DNA from: Symbiodinium natans
Lineage: Eukaryota > Sar > Dinophyceae > Suessiales > Symbiodiniaceae
DNA: 23,057 bases
Reading direction: 5' to 3'
Assembly: GCA_905221605.1 (NCBI GenBank)
Contig: CAJNDS010001328.1
Coordinates: 1 to 23,057 of the forward strand
Translations under genes and position numbers: made by a program
Shown here: positions 7,101 to 14,611 of the stretch, piece by piece
Position numbering within the stretch: the stretch's first letter is position 1
Layout of the letters: the number at the start of each line of letters is the position of its first letter
The notes under the pieces: generated by a model
The model's input: only the letters and a program-made list of their open reading frames with translations
Databases searched by the model: none
Told to the model about the DNA's origin: nothing

Positions 7101-8940
7101 AAGCGAGCTTTTCTAGGCCCCAAAGCCAAAACCTACCGCTGTCACACGGGTTTTGTCGTAGGGGCCCTGGAGATCTGCGGGTGCAAGGTTCAGGGTTCTC
7201 AGCCAAGTTTTGCAAGGGCTCTGAGGGTTCTAAGGGTTCTGGCTACGGCCCTGGGACTGTGCGGCATTGCCCTGTTTATTCGGGATTATGTCGCAGAGGG
7301 TTCAAATGGGGGCCAAACCTGGGGTGCGGAGAGGTTTCGTGCGGCTAAATGCGTTGAGTTCAGGGCGGTTCTAGGGTGAGCTGGTCGTGCTAGGGGAACC
7401 CATTCACCCCAATCCTACACCCTAAACCTGACCGAACATCTGAATTGCGAGAATTAAGGGAGCCTTCGGCTAAGATCGTGGGCTTCGCAAGGGTCGCAGG
7501 TTTGGGGGTTCAGGGTCTAGTCTTCAGTTCTGGGGCTTGAGGCTCCCAGGGTTCTTGGAGCATTCTGGGGGTTTCGGCCATCCTATACCATCCTAAACCT
7601 TAAAAAACCCTAAACCCACGGTAAGCTGTGCAGTTTCCTATTTTTTCCTTTGGGGCTCCTATTGCAATATGGAGCCTTTGTGTACTGCACCCGAAAGGGG
7701 TCACAGAGTTGACAACTACCAAAAGGGGGGGTTCAGGGTTCAGGTGTTTGGTCTTGTTTGGGTGCCTTTGAGAATTGGGCTCAAGATCTTCTTCTTGTCT
7801 TCCCTTCCTCGTGTTATGGATCGGAGTTCGCGGAAACGACCCGTGTCCCACACAGTCCAAAGCCTTCAAGCCACGCTCTTCCGCCATAAATGTCAACCCT
7901 ACTTGAGACTCCAGCAACGCCTAGGCCTAACCTGAGCCCTTGATATCACAGCAGGTCCTCCTCACTGATAGCCGATTCGGACAAGTCGCACTTTTCACCT
8001 TCAAGGAGGCGGTCCATGGGCGAGGGGTGTGTTAATCATGGGGTTTAGAGATGGTAGGGAGGTCGGGGTGGAACGAGCCTAAACTTCCCACCTAAACCCC
8101 AAACCATAAACCCTTAATCCTTAGCCCTTTAACCCTTAAGGCCCTTAAGGCTTCACCCTTAACGCTTAGCCCCCGACGCTTAGCCCTTAGCCCTTAGCCC
8201 TTCACCCTTAACCCCACGCCCCCATGCAGAGTTCCCGGCGCACCTCGGTGTCTGCGCCGAAGCTTGCTCAAACGCATGCCCTGTGCTCAGGAAACCCTGA
8301 CCTGACTTGAGGTGTGCTTTGTTCAAGCGAGTCTTCATGTTAGGCTCAAGAAGGCTCCCCATCTTGACCAACCGATCTAAACAAACCCTAGATCTTGGAA
8401 CCCGCCTAGTAAGCCCTGAGCCCCACTTGCAACCGTCAGTCTTCAACCCTGAGTCCCAAAACCTGGAACCTAAACCTGAGCCCTGAGCCCCGAAACTCTC
8501 AAAGCTGAAGCCTGCAGGTGGAGCAAGCTCAGCTCATGATGATGGCACATGGCCTGATTTAATAAGGGTCTAGGGGGCTTGGCCTGGCTTAGGGGGCGTT
8601 TAGGGTAGGGGGGGTTGGCCTTCAGCCTCGAAGCCCAGGAATCCATGCCCGAAACTTTGTCTGAAGTAGGGGCCCGAACCCCGACACCCGATGCCCTTAA
8701 GACCGCAAGCTGCCCTAAGCCCTAAGCCAGGCGAGATCTAAGAGCTCCAAACCCTGAACCCCGAACCCCAAACCCTAACACCCCAAACCCCAAAACTCCA
8801 AACCCCAGACCCAAACCCTAAACCCTAGAACCCTAAAACCCTAAACCCTAAACCCTAAGCCCTTTGTCAATGCGGCCTAGGCGCAGGGGGTGGAGGTATC
8901 GGGGCGGCCGCTGATGCTCGAGTTCCTCCCGGCGCCTTGA
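3943..8940 (+). CDS. Gene D: Gly/Tyr/Gln-rich low-complexity protein with a C-terminal RRM (exon-level model)
   Basis: The model starts at ATG 3943 and ends at TGA 8938-8940. Likely exons: 3943-4175, 4632-4691, 5290-5357, 5497-5537, 5732-5759, 6081-6147, 6570-6614, 6965-7009, 7117-7149, 7955-8026, 8518 to about 8559, and 8887-8940. The N-terminus is YGQG/YSQG repeats, the middle is Pro/Gly/Ala-rich, and the last five or six exons assemble into one RNA-recognition motif of about 95 residues. This resembles FET-type proteins (FUS/EWS/TAF15) in layout only; homology is not claimed. Such proteins bind RNA in the nucleus and act in transcription or splicing. Phases agree within 3943-4691, 5290-6147 and 6570-8026. 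They disagree at 4691/5290 and 6147/6570, so an exon is missing or misplaced there. The donor of the exon at 8518 is unresolved. Confidence 0.5.
4632..4691 (+). CDS. Gene D exon 2
   Basis: A 60-nt exon with acceptor GTCTCAG and a perfect donor GTAAGT at 4692. It joins exon 1 in phase (CG + G) and continues the same composition: YQAGYGGHAGSPSMSQAAVS. The left flank (4550-4610) is a run of CCCTAAACCCC and CCCGAAA variants. It leaves two bases (TC) for the next exon. Confidence 0.6.
4692..5289 (+). other. Gene D intron 2 with (GA)n microsatellite
   Basis: The intron starts GTAAGTGC and then has CCCTAAACCCCAAACC repeats (4709-4746), an imperfect (GA)n/(GACA) tract at 4871-4953, and decayed C-rich sequence to the acceptor CCCATCTCAG at 5289. 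The next recognised exon starts in a different phase from that left by exon 2. A further small exon may therefore lie here, but I could not place one. Confidence 0.4.
5290..5759 (+). CDS. Gene D middle exons (5290-5357, 5497-5537, 5732-5759)
   Basis: Three short exons chain in phase. 5290-5357 reads PASHASPPAAGNGPGQETLF and ends TTC|GTAGGC in phase 0. 5497-5537 reads GPTRVQNGANTGL plus two bases, donor GTAGAG. 5732-5759 takes one base, reads PPASPVPKM and ends at donor GTCTTT in phase 0. All are small polar or Pro/Gly/Ala segments that fit an extended low-complexity domain. The introns between them change from G-rich to C-rich in the usual way. Other frames are open in each exon, so individual calls are uncertain. 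Confidence 0.35.
5806..6080 (+). other. AT-richer ORF island with overlapping stop/start
   Basis: ATG 5806 opens a 67-codon ORF (begins MSANIIPSGLQSPETIKQDL, ends AAKPKRSSS) that stops at TGA 6007-6009. A second ATG at 6006 overlaps that stop (ATGA). Its frame begins with a hydrophobic stretch (MFRHFVIMVTLFVNATQN) and runs straight into gene D's exon at 6081. Base composition and codon use differ from all neighbouring exons (more A/T, more A- or T-ending codons). No telomere-like sequence occurs inside it. I do not recognise the protein. It may be an insertion in an intron (viral, organellar or retro-copied) or an unusual coding exon. Confidence 0.4.
6081..6147 (+). CDS. Gene D exon: Pro/Gly/Gln-rich segment
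   Basis: The exon reads VWPGGQRPPGPIVKATGHAP and then VS, with donor GTTTAG at 6148. The donor is formed by the first unit of a TTTAGGG-like block (GGGTTTAGATC, GGGTTTAGGGC). It accepts phase 0 from 5759 and leaves phase 1. The frame is also open upstream to ATG 6006, so the true 5' boundary could lie further left. Confidence 0.4.
6148..6569 (+). other. Gene D intron region, no exon placed
   Basis: G-rich telomere-like sequence (6148-6300) passes into about 200 bp of ordinary, AT-richer DNA (6310-6560). No exon is convincing here. The phase change between 6147 and 6570 implies that one may be missing. Confidence 0.35.
6570..7009 (+). CDS. Gene D RRM exons: RNP2-like beta1, alpha1, beta2
   Basis: Exon 6570-6614 (acceptor GTTGCAG, donor GTCGGC) reads AGNLAKDITVPTLKQ. 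Exon 6965-7009 (acceptor CTTTTGAG, donor GTCAGG) reads HLKALTKWGVDGIKE. Both are phase 0 and have strongly GC-ending codons. Joined, they give the start of an RRM: a G-N-L core as in RNP2, an amphipathic helix (VPTLKQHLKALTKWG) and the turn into beta2 (VDGIKE). A SAP-type helix-turn-helix was considered because of the TVPTLKQHLK segment. The downstream beta3, alpha2 and beta4 exons favour an RRM. The frame of the second exon stays open beyond the donor, so it may be longer. Confidence 0.5.
7117..7149 (+). CDS. Gene D candidate exon: beta2-beta3 linker
   Basis: A 33-nt phase 0-to-0 exon, APKPKPTAVTR, with acceptor CTTTTCTAG and donor GTTTTG. It fits as a basic loop between beta2 and beta3 of the RRM, but it is short and could be chance. 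Confidence 0.28.
7955..8026 (+). CDS. Gene D RRM exon: RNP1-like beta3
   Basis: A 72-nt exon after acceptor ATCACAGCAG, ending at donor GTGTGT, phase 0 to 0. It reads VLLTDSRFGQVALFTFKEAV and then HGRG. The segment RFGQVALFTFKEA has the spacing of an RRM RNP1 strand (K/R-G-x-x-F-V-x-F). The right flank turns G-rich (GGGGTTTAGAGATGGTAGGG). The 805-nt intron before it (7150-7954) holds decayed telomere-like sequence and other short open frames, none assigned. Confidence 0.5.
8100..8222. repeat. CCCTTAGC/CCCTTAAC-type degenerate array
   Basis: A run of CCCTTA-type units (CCCTTAACC, CCCTTAGCC, CTTAAGGCC) in the C-rich 3' half of the intron 8027-8517. It looks like a diverged relative of CCCTAAA with an extra T. 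A possible acceptor CCATGCAG (8223-8230) follows, but no frame after it is convincing. Confidence 0.5.
8518..8562 (+). CDS. Gene D RRM exon: alpha2, with unresolved 3' end
   Basis: After acceptor GCCTGCAG the frame reads VEQAQLMMMAHGLI and then TAA TAA. The peptide fits RRM helix alpha2, and its codons are far more GC-ending than those of the other two frames. The next exon (8887) continues as beta4, so the stops ought to be removed. No GT donor precedes them; the first GT is after the stops (AGG|GTCTAG, 8569). Possible explanations are a non-GT donor, a truncated isoform, or an error. The alternative frame (GASSAHDDGTWPDLIR) has the GT donor but the wrong phase for the exon before it. Confidence 0.4.
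   Translation: MEQAQLMMMAHGLI
8755..8866. repeat. CCCTAAA-type array left of the gene D terminal exon
   Basis: Degenerate CCCCAAACC/CCCTAAACC units become near-perfect CCCTAAA between 8815 and 8860, directly before the terminal exon at 8887. Confidence 0.85.
8887..8940 (+). CDS. Gene D terminal exon: RRM beta4
   Basis: After acceptor GGCGCAG the frame reads GVEVSGRPLMLEFLPAP and stops at TGA 8938-8940. The G-V-E-V-x-G-R-P-L-x-L-x-F pattern is typical of the loop and last strand of an RRM. Phase 0 in. Another frame in this stretch is open, but this one gives the domain fit. It is flanked by CCCTAAA units on the left and TTTAGGG units on the right. Confidence 0.5.
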   Translation, partial: GVEVSGRPLMLEFLPAP

Positions 8941-8959
8941 ACCGCGGAGTTGGGAGGGC

Positions 8960-9165
8960 TTGGGGTGTAGGGTTTAGGGTTTAGGGTTTAGGGTTTAGGG
9001 TTTAGGGTATATGGGGCTCAGGGTTAATAGGGTTTAGGGTTTAGGCTTTAGATGTTTGATAGGTTTCGTGGGGTTTACAGTCTTTACAGGGTTACAGGGT
9101 TTACAGGGTTTATAGGGCTTATAGGGTTTATAGGTTTTATAGGGTTTAGGGGTTTAGGTTCTTTA
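8960..9165. repeat. TTTAGGG / TTTACAGGG / TTTATAGGG array
   Basis: Near-perfect TTTAGGG units at 8967-9007 and again near 9028-9044, then 9-mers TTTACAGGG and TTTATAGGG (9080-9150). This is the 3' flank of gene D, in reverse orientation to the array left of its last exon. The 9-mers mirror the CCCTATAAA array at 986-1206. Confidence 0.85.
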
Positions 9166-9393
9166 GGGCTTAGATTTCGCGGTGCTTCCGAGGGCCTCGA
9201 AACCCCCAACCCTAAACCCCAACTTCACTCGTGGTTCGCTGGCAGGCTGCACCAAGGTATCTTGCATTTGCTGCACCGAAAGCCCGTCACAAGCCTTAAG
9301 CTCCAGATCCTCAATGTCAGTCATCCTTTCCCTTCAAGCCCTGAAGCCATTTATGCTCAAACCTAAAACCCTCAAGAGAGCCCAATCCTGAAG

Positions 9394-9628
9394 CCCTGGT
9401 TCAACAACAGCCGCAGAAACAAAGGTATCAACCCTCCCAAGCCTTAAGCAGAGCCCTGCCCGCTTAACTCCCATAAGCCCCTCAACCTTAAGACTCCTGA
9501 AGCCCTGAGCTCTGAAAAGCCCCTAAACTTCTAAACCTTTTATGAGCCCTAGTTACACCTCCCAAGTCCTCAAATCGGAGGCTCCCAGCAACGCCAAAGC
9601 CGCGGAGAAGAAGCCTGTGAAGGAGGCA
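9394..9628 (+). CDS. Gene E exons: Lys/Glu/Ala-rich linker (9394-9424, 9567-9628)
   Basis: Exon 9394-9424 (PWFNNSRRNK plus one base; donor GTATCA) joins exon 9567-9628 (two bases, then LKSEAPSNAKAAEKKPVKEA; donor GTTTAG) in phase through a shared Val codon. The second is one of the clearest exons in the window: hydrophilic, with mostly GC-ending codons, C-rich sequence on the left and TTTAGGGGTTTCGGG on the right. A further small exon ending NFTRGSLAGCTK|GTATCT near 9256 would fit the phase upstream. Confidence 0.48.
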
Positions 9629-12581
9629 GTTTAGGGGTTTCGGGTCGGGCGTAAAGGGGAGGGGGGGGGGGTGGGATTAGGGAAGTTTATCAGAGGGAAC
9701 AGGCAGAAAGCTGGGGCGTCTCTACAAATGGAGTCGGGGCGTGGGGCGGGATTTGACGCAGTGTCCTTTTGGCAGAAGTTTGTGTAGGTACTCGAGTAAT
9801 AACAGGGGCTGGGCTTTGAACTCCGAGCTTTCGGCGTATACACCCTGAACTATATCGGGGATCCTACTATGCACTGAGGTATATCCCCACAAACCCTGAG
9901 CCCTAAATGTCTAATATTGCCGTTCCTTTGCTAAGGGACCCGGTGTCCAGGGGCCCATTTAAACAAGCCTGGTCTCGCACCTCGGGTCGGCGGGTCAGGC
10001 TCCAACGCCAGCCGCCCAACCCTGGATTGAGGTTTAGGGAGCCCAGAACCCTGTTGTGTCGCGCAAGCCCGGATGATTTTCTGCAGGCCAAGATCGTGAC
10101 CGAGATCATCAAGGCATCCCAGGGTTTTGTTCGAATACCCCGAAGCCCTAGAGTTCGAAGTGTGTTTTCATGTTGGTGTGGGGGGTTGGGGGGGGGACCT
10201 GGAACCCCATGGGTGCCTGAACCGCTGAACTTCAAGGCAGAGCCCCGAAGTTCAACCCGGAACCTTCGCATCACTCACCCTCAAGCTAAAACCCTGAAGC
10301 CCCTCAAGCCCCTGAGCCCTAGCCCTCATGCCCAGGTCTCCAACCTCCCCAAGAAGATGGAGAAGTTCGAGCTGGCTCGGGGCCACGGGGGATTTCGGGT
10401 TGAGGGAATTTGGGACTCGGGGGGGTTTCGGGGGTTTCTGCAGGGTTTCTGGAGGTTTTGGGGGATGATGGGGCTTTTTCGGTTTTGTGTGGTTTGTGGG
10501 CTTGGGTTAGGGTCTTGGGGTGGAGGGCCCATCGGGTTTGAAGCAACATGTTGAGGGCTTAGGGTTGCTAGGGCCTCGGAAAACTCAGGGTTGCAAGGTC
10601 GCCAGAGTTTTAGGGCTTGGGCTCCTCGCTCAAAGCTCTCAACCTGTAGGAGGTTTTACAAAAGGATCTCCCTCAGCCCCCCCCCCCCCCCCCCCTAAGA
10701 CACCCCGAGAGCTCGGCGCCCACGGCGCCCGCATAACAATGTGCTCCAAGCAACGTGGGGCCACACTCGGAACCCGAAACCCGGTGTCCCACCCAAGAAG
10801 CCTTGCAGCTTCGTGGGCCGCCCCAGAACAATCCTGAAGACCCGGAAACCCTGAAAGCACGATGCAAGCATCCACCCCTCAGGTCACACACCTGCGCTCC
10901 CATGGGGTGCTGGGCATCTCACAGGTACGACCCCAGGGGCTTGGCGGGCCTTCGTGTTCAGGGTCTTAGTTTTCGCACAGCTTTTGCTAAGACCTTTGAG
11001 CCCCCAAACCTTAAATCCAAGCCGGAATGTGCCTGGGCAATGCTACGGACAACAAAGCCGAGTTCTGGGCCGAGTGGGGTTCAGGATTTGCATCCTAAAC
11101 CTGCAAAACACCTTACCTGTAGGTTCAGTTGGTAGGAATAAATACGGTTATCAGAGCCTGCAATAGCGTGTAGTTATCCGGATTGCTTTACTTGTAACGC
11201 TACGTATAAGCACCTGTGAGCCAAGTGGCACCAACCTCCCAAGGTGGTTCTGGAGCGGCAAAACACGGCACTCGTCCGCTTCAACGAAGAAAGAGATGCC
11301 GCAGACTCGGCCACAACTCGGACTTCCAACAACCCAGAGTGTAGTGCAGCGTGTATCTGTCTAATGCATGGCATGCAAGGGGCCGTCATGCTAAGAGCAC
11401 ATAGTTCTGAGGGCACTAGAACCGTAGGGTCTCTTTGGTCTCTCCATATTTTCTCGTGCAGGATCCAAGAGATCCACTTCAGAGGTTTCAAGAGGGATGC
11501 TTGTTGGCGCTCAAGATTTAGGCAAGTGAGTTGGGCTCCACGTCGGGGGCTTGGTCCCCTCCCCTCCCCCGCTATTACAACACCCATCCTCACTCCGCCT
11601 GAGAGTGGTCGGGTCGAAGCCCCAAACCCGAGCGTCCCCAGAGTGCCAACGCCCAGGTGCCCAAGGCCATCGAGAAGGCGGGGCGCAGGGCGGGCACTGA
11701 GGTGCCCGACCTGACAAGGATCCACCTCCCCCCCCTCCCCCCCCCTCCCCCCCCTCCCTGCCGAAACACGCAAAGCAAACCTTCAAAGTTCTGCAAAAGC
11801 CCGAAGTTTGCAACCTCCACACTCTTCGATTTGGCAGGTCAAGCCAGGGAGTCTTAGCCAAGCCCTTAAAGCCTTGCACCCCAAACAAGCGCAGATGGGG
11901 GCTAGGATCAGAGGACCCCAGTGCGATGCAATGCTGGGTGGGGGTTGGGCGGAGGGCGGTGGGGGTCGGGTGGGGGGGCCGGGTGGGGTGGTGGGGAGGC
12001 GGCTTTAGGAAGGTTTTTGTTGGGTGCTTGCTTGGAGGCTCGTGGGTGGTTCTACCAGTACCATAGGTAAGGTCCAGCGCTCCAGCTAGGGTTCGAGGGT
12101 GCTGGCTTGCAGCGAGTTTTAGGCCGAACGCGTCTGCGACTGTTCAGTGCGTTCTGTTGCCGGGCTCGGCACGGCTGGTCCCGCAAGTTGTTGGGTTTAG
12201 GCCTTCGAGTCTCGGGCGCGGCTTATGATGAAAGTCCACTTCGGGCTTATCAAAAACACTTGCCTGCAACCGTCAGCTCTTCCTCGACGACTCTACAGCC
12301 AATGGCTTTCTGCGTGTTTGGACGAATCTGACCCCAAACCCCTGCACAAGGATGTGCAAGGCGATGGGAAATGCAGCTCAAGAGTTTAGGGTGTGTAGCG
12401 CCAAGGGTTTAAGGTTGAGGTTTGCTGCAGATACGGCTCCAACTGTCTTTCAGCCACTGACTTGGGCTGTTGCGAAACCTGTGTCACGCTTGCTAGACCC
12501 TTACGCGCTCTTTGCCCGTCTTTGGCCAAGAACTGTAAAGCTTGTGCCGTAGCTCCGAAGGGCCCTTTTGGCGGCTCTTGA
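9394..12581 (+). CDS. Gene E: exon set with RNP2-like and RRM beta3-like segments (exon-level model)
   Basis: Likely exons: 9394-9424, 9567-9628, 10087-10122 (donor unclear), 10336-10398, about 10700-10780, 10883-10924, 11022-11078, 11244-11338, 11462-11525, 11657-11701, 11895-11937, 12351-12383 and 12431 to the end. Phase agrees for 9394/9567, for 10336 to 10883 (with the weak exon at 10700), and for 11244 through 11937. Around 11022-11078 it does not resolve. Contents in order: a Lys/Glu/Ala-rich linker; VSNLPKKMEKFELARGHG, where VSNLP recalls RNP2; VTHLRSHGVLGISQ, helix-like; and VVLERQNTALVRFNEERDAA, which recalls RRM beta3 to alpha2. The order resembles the RRM of gene D. No start codon is identified. 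Gene D's stop at 8940 suggests a separate gene, but the two could be related copies. Confidence 0.4.
10087..10398 (+). CDS. Gene E exons: AKIVTEIIKASQ and VSNLPKKMEKFELARGHGGF
   Basis: 10087-10122 follows acceptor TTTTCTGCAG and reads AKIVTEIIKASQ with GC-ending codons. The sequence then turns into GGTTTTG, and the exact donor is unclear: GT at 10124 gives the wrong phase, while GTTCGA further on gives the right one. 10336-10398 follows acceptor CATGCCCAG, phase 0, and ends CGG|GTTGAG. The intron between them is G-rich (10160-10200) and then C-rich (10270-10325). Confidence 0.45.
10677..10695. repeat. Poly-C run in a gene E intron
   Basis: Nineteen consecutive C in the C-rich half of the intron following 10398. 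Confidence 0.8.
10700..11078 (+). CDS. Gene E candidate exons (about 10700-10780, 10883-10924, 11022-11078)
   Basis: Near 10700 a phase-0 frame reads TPRELGAHGARITMCSKQRG. The best defined is 10883-10924: acceptor CACCCCTCAG, donor GTACGA, 14 codons, VTHLRSHGVLGISQ. 11022-11078 (acceptor AATCCAAG, donor GTTCAG) reads GMCLGNATDNKAEFWAEW in one frame and a Pro/Ser-rich peptide in another. The first frame has better codons but needs phase 1, which the exon at 10883 does not supply in its preferred frame. Confidence 0.35.
11244..11701 (+). CDS. Gene E exons with RRM beta3-like segment (11244-11338, 11462-11525, 11657-11701)
   Basis: Exon 11244-11338 (acceptor CCTCCCAAG) reads VVLERQNTALVRFNEERDAA and continues in a polar tail. 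NTALVRF plus a following DAADSA looks like RRM strand beta3 and helix alpha2. Exon 11462-11525 has a strong pyrimidine tract and TCGTGCAG acceptor and a perfect GTGAGT donor (11526); in the compatible phase it reads IQEIHFRGFKRDACWRSRFR. Exon 11657-11701 (acceptor ACGCCCAG, donor GTGCCC) reads VPKAIEKAGRRAGTE. Phases chain 0-2, 2-0, 0-0. The frame is open across the first intron as well, so 11244-11525 could be one exon. A long minus-strand ORF here is treated as a shadow. Confidence 0.45.
11895..12581 (+). CDS. Gene E 3' exons, two competing frames
   Basis: 11895-11937 (acceptor AGCGCAG, donor GTGGGG) reads MGARIRGPQCDAML. 12351-12383 ends at donor GTTTAG. The last exon begins at 12431 after TTTGCTGCAG. 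It is open in two frames: one is Cys-rich (YGSNCLSATDLGCCETCVTL, stop 12579-12581), the other hydrophobic/basic (TAPTVFQPLTWAVAKPVSRL, stop TAG at 12549-12551). Phase from 11937 favours the second. The last intron would be only 47 nt. I cannot decide which frame is translated. Confidence 0.3.
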
Positions 12582-13480
12582 TGAGGTCTCCTTTCTAGCT
12601 GCTAGCGCGCGAGTCGGAACAGCGTGGCTATCTAGCATAGCACATGCTTTGCACAAGCTCTGCAATCAGCTGCCTGTAATGAAGCTACATGTTCACAACA
12701 GGAAGCGTGAAAACAATGTATGGTGCTGAAAGTTTCTGGGTCTACTTCTATGAACAGAGCTTCACTGGCTGCCCAGTCCTTTACGTGTGTCGGAGAAGGT
12801 TGCAGGTTAGACTTTTGTCAACTAGGTAGCTGCTTCTGAGCCCAAGACATATCTTAGCCACGTTTCTGCTCGGGAGTCTCTGCCGAGCCATTGCCACTCC
12901 AGTCGCGCGATGTTCGGCATGTTCGCGGTTGCAAGTTTAGAGCTCTCTTAAGGGCTTACGGCTTCGGGTTCCGGGAATTGCTATCAAGCTTTCTAGAACG
13001 AGGTGTGGATAGCAGTACAGGGCTTCGGCAGGCGTAACACATCGTGTGTTTCTGAATGCTGCATTCTGGGTTGAATCGGTTGGTGACAGAAGCCCGAGCG
13101 ATGTTTCTGTACAGCCAGTCCTAGAAAGGGGTAAATTGCACATTGGGGTTTTGATCACAGCCTTGCTCTGACTTTGTGATAGGCCAACCACACGACGTTC
13201 AAGGCCTCCACGAGATGTACGTTGCACCCAGACTTGCCTTGGTTGGTTAGGGGTGTACGGTTTAGGGTCCGGGTTTAGGTGGCTGCAGGCCATCTGAACC
13301 CAGGGCTGTTACGGTCTCCCCTCTGGCTAACATTGCTTCTTGCAGACAGGTCAGTGAGCGGATGGTGGTCTAAAGGTTAACGACAGTTAAAGGGCGGGGG
13401 TGTGCGAATTGCCCCTACATTCGGCAGGAAGCAAGGTTTATCAATAGGGGTTGTTGATAGGCTGCCTGCAAACTTGCAAG
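12582..13480. other. Gap without a defensible gene
   Basis: About 900 bp of ordinary composition. A TGTAA sits near 12676-12680 (a polyadenylation motif in green algae, but common by chance). Telomere-like sequence appears only near 13245-13285. A minus-strand ORF of 118 codons (12937-13293) has no recognisable content and no compatible exon context. Confidence 0.35.
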
Positions 13481-14291
13481 ACTTGTTCCGGTGATCAAAC
13501 ATTCCAGAGGAGAAGAAGTTGACTTTGGAGCCCTTCGCAGCACATTGGCAGGGGGCTCAGCGATGCGAACCCTGGGTCCCGGCGTGAATCCCATCACCAA
13601 GGCCCCTCTTAGGCCCGAAAGCCCTCCTGCTCCAAAAGGCCTCGGACCGGAAGCCCCAAGTCCCACCCGCCATAAAACAAGAGCCTGTGCCCTCAACCTT
13701 GCCTGGGCTCTCAGAATCCCCTCAGCCCTGAGCTTGTAATGCCCTAAGCCTTAGGCTCAATCAACCCCCCGCAGCCCGAACCCGAAATGGTCCCTCAATA
13801 TCTCCGAGGGATACCCTCTTCCCTGACGGCGAGCCCAGAGACTACCGCAGCAAGCCCCAGAGTTTGAGGGTGCAGGGCTCCTGAAGGTTCAGGAGGGGGT
13901 CTCAGGGGTCTTAGCTTACCGGACCCTACTTTTGGACTCAAATCCTAAACCTTACTGTAAACCCTTGAGCCGAAACCCTGGCAGCTTAGGGTTTAGTGTT
14001 CCATGATTTGGAACAATCCCCCAAGCTCTTGCCCCGTCTCTCTCTCCCTGTCTGTTCGGAGACACGGAAGGGCTGATTCGTTGCCCGAGCTCACTGGGAA
14101 CCAAGGAGCACAGCCCCAAACCCAGCCCAAGAGACCCTAAACCTGCCCCCCCAAAAGCCCTCAAACCCACAAAGCCCCAGGTCCTAGCCCAACCAAGCCA
14201 GAAGAAACACGTTGGCAACCCCAAAACCCTATCTCTCCAACATCCCCCCCCCCCCGTCTGCTCAGGCCCCGGAGACGAGTCGCAAGGCAGG
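13481..14291 (+). CDS. Gene F: partial gene, three candidate exons
   Basis: Exon 13481-13575 follows acceptor ACTTGCAAG and reads LVPVIKHSRGEEVDFGALRS and onward, ending CTG G|GTCCCG in phase 1. Exon 13775-13869 (acceptor CCCCCCGCAG, donor GTGCAG) accepts phase 1 and reads RTRNGPSISPRDTLFPDGEP and then RDYRSKPQSLR. Its second half has clearly coding third positions. A third exon begins at 14274 after CCGTCTGCTCAG with APETSRKAG in phase 0 and runs into G-rich sequence by about 14291. The product is not recognised. No start or stop codon is found. Flanks follow the C-rich/exon/G-rich rule. Confidence 0.38.
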
Positions 14292-14611
14292 GCTTGGGGG
14301 TCGCTGGGGCCTACTTGGGCTTATTCTTATCGCTTTTTTGATGGTCTTTCGGCGTTCAGGGTTGTAGGGGTTTGCCAGTTTCTTGTTTGTCTTCTTGTTG
14401 GGTGGGGGGGGGGGAGTTGTTTGTAGGTTCGAGGTTCGAGAGTTTAAAACTAAGTTTGACCCGACGCCTGGGGTGATTCACATGAAAGGGTTTAGGGTTG
14501 AGGGCTCTAAGGAGTTTAGGGCTTTGAAGGTAAGAGGATGTGAGGGGTTTCAGGTTAGAGCTCTGAGGCTTTGGGGCTTTGGGTCCTGGTGTTGGGGTTT
14601 GGGTTTGGGTC

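Noticed and set aside
11022-11078. RNase H-like motif (LGNATDNKAEFWAEW) hinting at a retroelement
   Set aside because: Only one short segment resembles the family. No reverse transcriptase or other catalytic motifs lie nearby, and the reading phase is uncertain.
11174-11773. 199-codon minus-strand ORF
   Set aside because: It lies opposite three plus-strand exons with good splice sites and phases. Its N-terminus is made from C-rich low-complexity DNA.
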